From positions 4,829,632 to 4,893,631 of the forward strand of contig NC_054875.1 of NCBI RefSeq assembly GCF_018320785.1: DNA of 64,000 bases. Reading direction: 5' to 3'. How positions within the stretch are numbered: the stretch's first letter is position 1; each line of letters opens with the position of its first letter. The stretch comes from Cheilinus undulatus. Lineage: Eukaryota > Chordata > Actinopteri > Labriformes > Labridae. The translations under genes and the position numbers were made by a program. Under the pieces are notes generated by a model. The model was not told the origin of the DNA and searched no databases. It worked only from the letters and a program-made list of their open reading frames with translations. Positions 34,901 to 46,900 of this stretch are shown here, in pieces.

Positions 34901-37900
34901 AAATACTCAAAAATTTCTTGTCAATAAACTTGCAAAGAAACACTCAAAAATATCCATGAAAATTCCTAAAAATGTCATATCCTCTCAGTATTTTCAATGA
35001 ATTATTTAAACTTCAACTCACATTCTAGGCAATTATCTCAAAAACTCTGATGTTAGAAATTCTCACTGTGTTGTAGGAGAGCCAGAATGTAAGGTCAGGC
35101 ATGCAGGGCCTTAGGAGGTTAAAGGTAGGTGTTATTACCGGTCTGACTGTAGTGCATCCAGTTAAAAATGACCTCAGGTGCTCTGTACCAGCGTGTCACC
35201 ACATAACCCGTCATTTCACTCTCTGTTTGTCTGGCCAGGCCAAAATCCAGGATCTGAGAAAAGACATGTTCAATTTTAATGTTCAGTTAAATATGCTACA
35301 AATTTAGCACAAAAAGTAAGGAAATGTGTGTTTGGTAGATTATTTCTTTGTTGTAACAATGCTTCTTGTCAATAAATCTCATACTGCTGGACAGTCTGTT
35401 TATTACCCTTTTAAATGATGCCACATTTGTAAGGATCATGCATTTGAGGGACGAGCAGCAAAACTGAGGGTGTGGGTAGCACATACAGCAGGTTCGGTTG
35501 TAAATCTTAAACGATTTTAGAAACGTAGGAGACTACAGACATAAGGTCAAATTCAAATGACTTTTCTTAAAATCCACTGAGCACACACATTAGACGACAC
35601 AGCCAGACTGTCAGACCACTGAGGCCAACACCTGCCAATCTGACCCTGCATGACCACGTGACCTCAGAAGAATAAAAAACACGTATGTCTATCGATACCA
35701 TTGGCTTGCTGTCCCTCCACCACTGGCTGTCCTGGCATGTGTTACAGGTGCAGCAAAAATCATAAAACAAGAAAATTAATCAGGATGAAATCCTAGCTGG
35801 AATGAAGGTACAGCTGTGTTTATGCTTGTGAATGGTGAAAGTACGTATGATCTGGCTGGTGATGTTTCCCAGTCTGCTCATTCTCACTGGTTGTTGTGGG
35901 TTTTTCCATCAGGAGCACTATGACCTAGAATCTGATAGATTTGGAGTCTGGGAGGTTGTGACGGGATTTGGAGAGGTAAAATAATTACGTTGAAGGCACA
36001 CACTTGAGGATTATTCAGGCAAATAATCAGTTTGCCATGAGGCTCCACTCGGGATACGCCCCCACGATGGTCGGGGGAGGCAAATTTTGCCCCAAATTGG
36101 ACTTAAAATCCTGTGGTGTGTGGCCGGCCTAAGTCTCCTTTCATTGCTTTCATTTTCATAGTTTGGCTGGTCCTGCGACTTATAGTCAGGTGCGACTTAT
36201 ATATCAAAATATATATAATTTAACATACTTTTTAATGTTAATTCATACTGACTGACATGGACAAGGAGCAAACATTACCGTCTACAGCCGCGAGAGGGCG
36301 CTCTAGGCTTGTGACAACCATGGTGACAACTATATGCTATATGCTCTATATGCTGAAAAAATGAACGAAAACGGTAATCGAGCAGCAGAAAGAAAGTTTA
36401 GAGTGAGTGAGAAACTTGTGAGGGACTGGCAAAAAGCAGAGGTTACTCTTATTGCAATGAAGAAAACAAAGAAAGCTAATCACGGGCTGTAAGGAAGATG
36501 GCCAGAGCTGGAGGAACGAGTCCACCTATGGGTGCTTGAACAACGTGCTGCCGGGAGAGGCTTGTCAACGGTGCACTTACTTCTCCACACTCTGGTAGTT
36601 GCCAAGGAGAGGAATATAAATAACTTTGCAGACGGGCCTTCTTGGTGTTACCGCTTCATGCAACGCAACCGCCTCTCTATCAGAGCACGGACAACGGCGT
36701 GTCAGTTTCTAAATAAATGCGACTTATAGTCAGGTGCGAATTATAGTCCAGAAAAAACAGTAATTGCATTTGCTGGTATAATGCATGATAAAACAGTATT
36801 GGTATGAGCTGCAAAAAGTTTAATCAGAGCACCGCATATTCTTACCTTTAATTCACAGTTCTCATTTACAGCAAGGTTACCAGGCTTCAGATCCTGAAAT
36901 TAAACAGAAGTTTATTAGTATTACTTGAAAAATGAACAAATCAAACAGTACTAGTGCAAATACTCTCTATTGGCCCAATGATGAACAGCATGTCCTAACT
37001 GCTAGTCACTTTCCTGACTCACAGAGATGGATAACTTTGTTTCTTCGACTGGGGGAACAGTGGTGCATTCATATTCATGTCTGCCTGTGCCAGAAGCTCG
37101 ACAATGCAGAACTTTCCTCTCTGCACAACCAAAATAAAAGTGATCTATTTCATACTTTAAAAAAAGGGAAACCTGACAATTAAAGGACAGAGAATGTAAT
37201 ATCTAATGGCTGCAATGTGGGCAGCAAACAAGAAATGTGATGCAATGTGGCAGGATATCTGTCACACGCATGTTGTTAAGTGTTTGGGTTAAACAGGAAG
37301 TGGAACTGTCACATTGGAACACTTGTGGAAATTGCTATTTTCTGTGCTGTTTTTCTGACTACATTTCCTAGAGCTGTGGTTCACAACTGATGGGTTACAC
37401 AGTGCTGAACGCAGGCAACCAGGGCACTCTGTGGAAATAGAATGGATGCCATTTTCTTGTTGGTTATTGTGCTGTTGAATCAACTCTGAAACGACTATTT
37501 TAAGATGGAAACATTATGGATTTTTGCTTTAAAGGGAGCTACACAGTTTAGAGAGATCCAATAGAGTAAGCCAAAAGGGAGACAGCATTGCAGCTTATTT
37601 AAGTAATAAAATCTAAGGATGATTTTAGTAAAAGGAGAATTAATTCAAGGTTAAAACTTACCCGATGGATAATTCCTGCAGAATGAATATACTGAAAAGA
37701 AGAACAATAGAAGCATTAAATAATAGTGATATTGAACATACAAACATGACTAAAAAGTATGTTTACAGCTGTCTATGTGGCATGAATTAACAAAAACACT
37801 TAGCATGTCTCAGTCTCCACCCATAGCTAATAGTCCAGGTTGTAATGGATCCATTTTCCAGCCCTCACAGTGAATCCAGACTGTTTCCACAGTGCAGAAA

Positions 37901-40900
37901 CGTGCTCAGAAGACTTAAGAAGTGGAAACAGTTCAGGGTCAAAAGGTTTTCAGCTTCATTCAAGGACAAATGGATGTGTAAGAGAAGTTAAGAGCCGGTT
38001 TCTGGTTTGAAACGTGCTGCGTTTGACGTTTCCATTGAGCACTCTTGGTTAATCATTGACAGCATTAAGTGAAGCAGCAAACAGAATCAGGCTTATAAAG
38101 TTACAGGCGTGATTCATGATCCTTTCGTTTTTAAGGAGGGGGAAGAAGGAAGCTGTCACCACACTGCCTCGCTGAGCTGATTTCCATTGATACCTATAGA
38201 CTGAAGTATGAAAATGATGCATGTTTCTATCTTTAACTGAATAACTGTACATTTATTTATGTACCTAAAACATCTAAATAAAACATTTTATCAAGGCAGT
38301 GATCAAGGTTGATCAGTATAAAGTTATAAAGCTTTACAAAAGCAAGCCAAATAAAAAAATGCACTTTAGGTATCAAAAGAATCCCTGTTCTACTTAAATT
38401 TTCTTTACACAATTACAGCACAACAACAAAAAGGAACAAAAGTTCTGTAATTGACACTTTAAATGCTTTTTATATTGACGTTTTTAACCAGCTTTTCCTG
38501 CTCACATGCCAGCACACACTATTACAGTATTTACAGTAAACACATGTCCGTCTGGTGTTTTATCCTGAAGTTTCTGCCTCTCTCTACTTAAACAGAGCCT
38601 TACTGTGCTTCTATTATCTAAAACAGGGGTGTCAAACTCAGTCACAGAAGGGGCCAAATTCTGAATTAAGGTCTAACCTGAGGGCCCAACAGGGTCCACA
38701 TTTAACCAAACTGTTAACCTCATTTTTGCCAGTAATAAATTATGGGGGAAAAATGATTTTGAGACTTAAAAAGTCAAAATTATTATCTTAAAGGCTCATA
38801 ATCGGCGATAGAACGTCAAATTTATTAGTTCAAAAGGTCAAAACACAAAATTGGATGCTTTTCAATTGCAAATATAAAAAAAAGAAAGTCACAATCAAGT
38901 TTTTAAGGCAAAAATATGGCTTGAAATTTAAAATGGTGCACCTAAAAGGTCAGAATATGAGATAAAGGTCAAAATAATAAATTGAAAAGGTCAAAATATG
39001 AGATAAAACCTGAAAATAATAAATTCAAGATGGCCAAAATATGAGATAAAAAGTCAAAATAATAAATTTAAATGGTTAAAATATGAAATGAAAGTTCAAA
39101 TAGTAGATTGACGTCATAATTATACAATGCAAAAATTGAAAATATGAAATGAAAACACAACTTAATTTCTTTTCCCAAATTTTTTATCAAATTATTTTTC
39201 ATTTTTATTTTTTTCCACATTTTTATGACTTCAAGATATTTGAAATCATCAAAGTTAAGTTTACAACATTTTTATATTGGAGGAAATCTGCAGATCATAT
39301 ATTTTAAGGCCATTTATAATAAGAATAGGATATGATTCTTGTGGGCCAGGTGTAACTGTACCACGGGCCAGATTTGACCCTGGGCCATGAGTTTGACACC
39401 CCTGATCTAAACTGATGATCCTGTTTAGGGTTGGTGGGTCCTGACTGTTTTTAGACAGGAGGGAGGGTTCACTCTGGGCTGGAGGCCCGTCAACAACAGG
39501 GCTGAGACAGAGACAAACAACCGGTATTCAGCCGGTGGGTTGGGACCCAAAAGTGGGTCACCGAGTTGATTTCAGTGGGTCAAAAATTTGTCTAAGAGTC
39601 TTTAAAGTGTTTTTGTTCCATCATTTTAGTTTTTGACAGCAGAAAGAAAATAAAATACTTTACAGGTTGTTTCTGGAATTGTTCTAGAATTTTCACTGTG
39701 TATTTACCCAAACTCAGGAGATTTTTCTCTATGGTTTTTAAAGGAATCTTTAGGTAATTTTCCCAAAAAGGTTCACATGTTTTCCTGAAATCTGGAGAGT
39801 TTTTTAGACATTTTCTCAGAAACTTTTGGTACTCCTCTAGGACCTTTTACCTCTAAATATATGAAATTTTGCTCACAACAAAGAACTTTCAAGACTTTTC
39901 CCAGAAAATTTTAATCTAGGAGTTTTCGATGTAAACATCAGGGGAATTTTCTCAGAGAGTTTCTTTTTGTTAATGTTTATTTTGTTTTTTTTCCCTGAAA
40001 CTTTCAGAAGTCTTCAATGATACTTTCCCTGATTTTTCCCCTTTATTCTTTGTCTTATGCCGCATTCGATTGTACTCGGAACTCGGAGAGATCCGGGTCA
40101 GAAACTCCGACTTCCGAGGTAAATGTGTTTTTATTGCATAAGCTCGGAAAACATGGCTGGCCGCAGTAAGCTGGTGTTTGTTTGGATGTTTTTCGAGGAT
40201 CAAAAATTCCTGCTGGGGAATTAAATTAGCTACTTGAGGGAGAGGGAGAAAGACAAAAGTCATATGCTGTAAGTATGACTCGAACGCACCAGCAAGGGGA
40301 ATCCTGCATGCGTCATTGAACTTATACGGGCATCAAGGCGAGCTGTGCAGAGGCCTGTACTGTAGTAACATAAATGCTAAATTAGACGACACATAAAAGT
40401 AAAAGTTGAGGAGAAAGTGACTCTGTTCATCTCTTACGGTGTGTGACGCCATTTTGCTATTACGTCATTCTGACCGACTCGGGCTGCTTGAATCCTCCCC
40501 GAAATCCCGAGTCAGAGTCCCGAGCTCAAGGGCCGTTCTATTGCACTTTTCCGATTCGGAGGCTGGATTTATCCGAGTTCCGAGTACAATTGAACGTAGC
40601 ATTATTTTTCTTCAGTCTGGATTCTAAACTGCACTATCTTCTGTTGAGTGCCTCTGGTTGATTGGCAAATATAGCATATCAGAAATTTGTGCCATGTGTG
40701 TCATTGTGGAACCTGAGGTGGCTCCAGACCAGTTGAGATCAACTGACATACATGACCCACCTGTGTCATGCTGAGCATGATTCTCCAACCTCACTCTCCT
40801 CGTTTGCACTCTTATTTCTCCAGCCCAAACTATACCTGAGCATGGTTCCCTCTTCTATCATGTCGCAAAAAGACACATGCATGGTTTTGTTCATGCAAAT

Positions 40901-43900
40901 CGTGGTCTAAGGATCAGGCAACAGTAGGGCTAATCAGTATAATACTAATAATATTAACAAGTGTTATTTGAAAGAAGATTTTTTAGAAGTTCCACATCTG
41001 ATGTTTTTTCTTTTGGAAAAAAAAGTAAATAGGCAATTCTGTATTATAACCAAAACAATATTGGATAGGTTAAACATACATTTCTTTCCTTTAGGTCAGG
41101 CCTATATGTTGAAAAGTTGATGCATGAAGCAAAAAGACTTTCAGATTCTTGCAAAATATTTTGGGATTTTGCAAAAGTTTACAACAATCGTGAGAAAAGT
41201 CTGTCAGGAATTTCTCAGCCTGATTGTTCTCCCTATGGTGCACCATAGTCTAATGGCTATTCGTGGTATCAATAACAGAAAAACTGAGTGTAAGAATGGA
41301 TTTCATGAAGATGTAAATCTACCTTGAGCCCCCTGAGCAGCTGGTAGAACAGGTATGTGATAATGCGATCAGTTAACCTCCTCCTCTTCATGATGTGGCC
41401 CAGATCCTGAGCTACAAACGGCATCACCATGTAACTACAGAGAGAAAGAGGAGCAGTGAGTGACATGATAAGTACATGAAGATAAACATTATATAAAGGT
41501 GGTAAGGGTGTGACAAGAGTGTTTGCCAAAGGGGACATAAGTTTGTTACTATAGTGAGGAAATACAACATGCATAGCTGTGTAAAAACAGTCTGCTCTCA
41601 CATCCTCACCTGAACTTTTCATACATGCACACACATGCTCACAGGGTCTCAACAAGCTGCAACAACCAACACAAGAATGTGGTGTTTTTTTTTTTTTGCA
41701 GACTCTGAACTTACAAGGTTTGGAATTTTTCCAGTGTGGAGTCTGGCGTGAAGACGTTCAGGAGGCAGATCACCTACAAGGAGACATCATGAATGTAGAA
41801 ACATCCAATCAAAACCATAAGGACACCTGGACAACAGCCAAAGGGTCAAAGATATGTAGAGGGGCCAGGGCCAAGGCTGCTCATAAAGGGGGAGTTTTCT
41901 GGGGCCCTGCCAAATTGGTGGCCCATGGAGGTCAGCAAAATCAAGATAAAATGAAGTGGAGATAACCATTTTTTATTTTTAACCTGAACAATAACCACTC
42001 ACTCGTCATGGACGGTTCAAACACAGGGATGCTCATAAGTGTACCTGGTACCAGAGCACCCTAGGCCAAGAATCTATGTAGGGCTGACAGCTTCCATTGG
42101 ATTGGTCGATTGTTTGGTTGAAAAGCTTTTGTCTGACCAAGATAACCCTGCTCGGCAAGAAGGTGGGGGAAGCTGCCGGACAGACTTGGTAAACCTAAAT
42201 GGGTAGTGCGAGTGAACTGGGAATGTCTGGTAGAGGCCGCTACGCTCACCTCCAGAAAAACTTCTAGTGCATCCCTGGGGAGGCTGGGGACCTGGAGTCT
42301 GAGTGAGCCATGTTCAAAGCCTCTAGCTCACAACTTCTAGTTGCTGTGGCAGCAGCAGCTAGAAGTTGTGAGCAGAAGGTCATTGGTGCATGTTGTGATG
42401 GCAACCCCACAGCCATCGGGCTGAAGAAGGACACCTTTCAGACCTGGTTAGCCCAGTGGTCTCTGGAAGTGGCTGACAGGTATCGGATGGTTCGGAAGGC
42501 TGCGGCTGTTGGGGAAGCAAATCCCATGGAAGGAGTTCAGGGAGGATTCAGGAGGGCTTGGTTCAGGCTGTTATCAGCGGAAGGAGAACTGCTTACTCTA
42601 ACTGTGGATATCGGTAAGTTCGTAAGTCAACTGGTCCTTTCTTTTAGTTTTTTCTTGCATGACCTTGATAAAGGATTTGAGAATTTTTGATTAAGATACT
42701 TCCTCTCCTACTTGTTATGGTAAGAAAATGATGGTACTAAATAACTATATCATATAAGACACAGGTGTCAAACTCAAGGCTCGGGGGCCAAATTCGGCCC
42801 TTTGTATAGTTGTATCCAGCCTGCAAGATCATACGATCTTTCTATTATGACTGGCCCACCAGTATGAGGTCTGCAGATTTCCTCCAGTATAAACGAGTAA
42901 ATGTAACCTTGATGATTTAAAATATCCTTGTTAAATTAAAAAAATCTGAAAAGATTAAGAGTAAAAGAAATTAGATACAAAGTTAGGAAGGTGGGAAAAT
43001 AAATTAATGTTGTCATTTCATATTTCAATTTCTCATCTCAAAGTTCTGACTTAAACTTATAATTTTGACTCTTTTTCATGTTTTGACCTCCAAGATTCAC
43101 AATGCAAAATCCTAAGTCATATTTTTACCTTTTAAACTTGTGATTTTGACTTTCTATCTCATTTATTTACCTTTTAAAACATTATTTTCCCTTTGAATTT
43201 CATGTTTTGACCTTTTGAACTAATAAGTTTGACTTTTTATCTCAGACTTTGAGCCTTTAAACTCATCATTTTTCCTTTTTTTAATCTCAGAATGATTTAT
43301 TATCAGTGGTATTTATATATTTTCATATTTTACTAATGGTGACAATGAGGTTGCAAGTTTATGTTTAAATGTTGCAGAATCCGTGATTGACTTTCACAAT
43401 CCTGGCCTAAAAAGTCCGGCCCTCAGGACTTCTCATCAGAGCAAATCTGGCCCCAGACTCAATATGAGTTTGACACCCCTGATATAAGACGATGTTTTCA
43501 CTGTGCAGTGGGAAAAGCAGAAAACTTGTCGATGTTTCGGCCCTTAGCTTAATAATCATGACCAAATCTGGCCCTGAGAATAAACTAATTGGGGAACCAT
43601 GTTATTGGAGTCGTATGTAGTTGCTGTAACATGTTGGTCTCACAGTTCAAAGAGCCTGCTGTTTTATGCAAATGATAGGCGCTGGCTCATATTTAAGAGG
43701 CTGTTTCCTGTTGTTTTCTGATACAAAAAACCCAAAATGGTACCAGAACAAGAGCCCCTAAAGCAGGGGTCATCAAGTACATCTGCACAAGGGCCAGATT
43801 TATTCTCGACAGAGACCCTGGGGGTCGGACTTTCACATCCACAAAAAATCAACGAAATATTTTGGTCTGATTGAAATAGTATTGTAGTAGTATTTGTATT

Positions 43901-46900
43901 TTCTTTCAAAACACATTTTTTTAGACATTAGCAGTGAGATCTATCCCCCATTTTTGAAGCTTTTAACCCTTTTTTGATACCTGTTGCCCCTTTTTTCCTC
44001 TTTTACCAATTTTTGCGAGGTTTTAACCCCTCTTAAACCACTTTTCCGGCACGTTTTACCCCCTTCACTCTTTTATCCATTTTTGCCACTTTTTCACCCA
44101 TTTTCATTACATTTTTTTTTCAATAATTGTTGCAACATATAAATCAATGTTTGCCACCCTTTAACCCCTTTTTGCAACTTTGCCAGGCTACTTTTGCTGT
44201 TTTTGCCACTTTTAACCAATTTTTGATATTTTTTGCCTCTTAAACTCTTTTTTTCAATTCTTTAGCCCATTATAAACCACCTTTTTCTGCATGTTTTATT
44301 CTCTTTGAGGCCACTCTTTTATCCATTTTTGCCACTTTTCTTTTATTTTCCAATTTTTAAACCCGTCATCAATTCTTTGCACTATTTTTGCCACTTTTAA
44401 CCCACTTCAATACTTTCTGCCACTTTTTTCCTCATTTACCAGATGATGCAAGATTTTAACCCCTCTTTACCTTTTTTACTGCATGTTTTACCCACTTTTA
44501 TCCATTTTTGCCACTTTTAAGCCCCTTTTCATTACATTTTTTTCAACATTTAAATCAGTGTTTGCCACTTTTCACCCATTTTGCCACTCTTAAATCCCTT
44601 TTTCCAACTTTGCCAGGCTATTTGTGCTGTTTTTACCACTTTGAACCCATCTTTGATACTTTTTGCCTCTTTAACCCATTTTTTGTCATTCTTAACCCCT
44701 TTTAAACCACTTGTCCAGCATATTTTATCCTCTTGGTTCCACTTTTCTTCTATTTTGACACTTTTAGCCCCTTTTCATTACTTTTTTTTTTGCACTATTT
44801 TTGACACTTTTAACCCATTTTTTTTCCCTTTTTCCTGTTTTCACCACCTTTTCACCAGTTTTTGTCCCTTTGTGCTACTCCACAACCCATTTTACCATTT
44901 ATCACCCATAATTTTTGTAACACTTGCCAACCTTACCCCTTTAAGTATGGCTGAAAAGTAAATTTCTGAAAAAACAGACTGAATGTTAAGAAATTCTAAA
45001 ACTTTTTCATATTAGTTGTTTGTGGGATGGATTTAACAGCTGCAGATATTTAAAGCCAAAGGATAATCTTTAAACCACAACATCTTCTTTTCCTCCTTTT
45101 CTGAATTTAATGATATTTCGGGGGCCGGACAGGAACTTATGGGGGGCCTGTTATGGCACCCGGGCCGCCAGTTGAGGATCAGTGCCCTAAAGAGTCAAGG
45201 ACTGGCTCTTTTTACTGAGCTGAGTCAAATGATGTGGATCTTTAAAAACCTGGTATTTATATCACTATAAGTAAGGCTGGATAGACACTGGCTGTGGAAA
45301 CCAGAGCAAGATCACGGTATACTGTACCAAACTGTACCAAACTGAACCAAAGTGCACCACTTGGTGGAAATGGACCATTAGTTGCTACAGTCTGTCATTT
45401 TTTTCTGAATATTTTATTTTTCAGAGTTAAAACAAAACTCGTGACAAAATATTTTTCACTGCTGTAGCCATGTGACAGGAATGCATAAAAAGATAATATT
45501 GAGCTTTATACAGGCTCATCTCCAAGGATTAGCAGAGAAGAAAATGCTCACGGAAGTGTTTGCAGTTCCTCACAAGTTTTTAGTAAAAATATCGAACCAT
45601 GAGGGCTCTGACCAAACACAACACTCCCTTGTTGTCTGTGATGATTGACAAAGTTTTGGCTCCTGTTTAATGATCATTTTGCTTCTCTGTGAGTTAAACA
45701 GACAAACAAGGGAGTTATTACAATACTACTCCAACTAGATAGTTTTATATCACGTACGAGTTTCATGGTATTGCCCCTGCCTTCTAACTTAAATAATGAC
45801 TTTATATTTATTTATTTAAAGAAAAAACAGATCAATAATCCATGCCTTTGCTCAGTAAATCTCTTACATTTTCATGCTGGATATGTCGTAGCAGTCTGAG
45901 CTCCCTGTAGGCACGTTTGGTGTGGATGAGTGATTGGAAAGGTCGGTACAGCTTCTTGATGGCAACCTTCTCCTTTGTTTTCTGGTCGATGGCAGAGCTG
46001 AGTGGGAATCAGGCAGAGAAAAGACACTTTTACACACCCAAACATATGACTGGAACAACCAGTAGAATATGCATGCTTTTACTTAATTCAACGGCTGAAA
46101 GTAGTACAGCCCCAATTCCAAAAAAGTTGGGTCGCTGTGTAAATGTCAATAAAATCAGAATTCTCAAAAAATAATGGCTTATTTCGGATTTGACTGCATC
46201 TCAAAAAAAGTAGGGACAGGACCATGTTTACCATTGTGTCGCATCCCCTCTTCTTTTAACAACAGTCTGTAAACGTTGGGGATGTGGGAAAACCAATTGC
46301 TGGAGTTTTGGGAGAGGACAGTTGTCCCATTCTTGTCTGATGCAGAGTGCTAGCTGCTCAACAGTCCTGGTCTTAATGGATTTTTGATTTATGGTGTGGT
46401 AAATGTTTTCTATCAGTGAAAGGTCTGGACTGCAGACAGGCCAGTTCAGCACCCGGACTTGTCTCCTGTGAAGCCATGCTGTTGTGATGGATGTGGTACA
46501 TGGTTCAGCATCGTCTTGCTGAAATAGTCAAGGCCTTCCCTGACAGAGACGGTTGTCTGGATGGGAGCATAGTTGCTCTAAAACCTTTATCTGCTTTTCA
46601 GTATTGATAGTGCCCTCTCACATCATAGGCACTGATGCAACCCCATCAGAGATGCAGGCCTTTGAACTGTACAAGCTGGATGGTCCCTCTCCTCTGTAGT
46701 CTGCAGAATACAGTGTCCATGGTCTCGAAAATGATTTTCAAATTTTGATTCATCCGACCACAGAACAATTTTCCACTTGGCCTCAGCCTGTTTTAAATGA
46801 GCTTTGGCCCAGAGAAGACAGAATCTTTTCTGGATCTTGTTCATATATGGCTTCTTCTTTGCATGATCCAGCTTTAACTTGCATGTGTGGACAGCACAGT

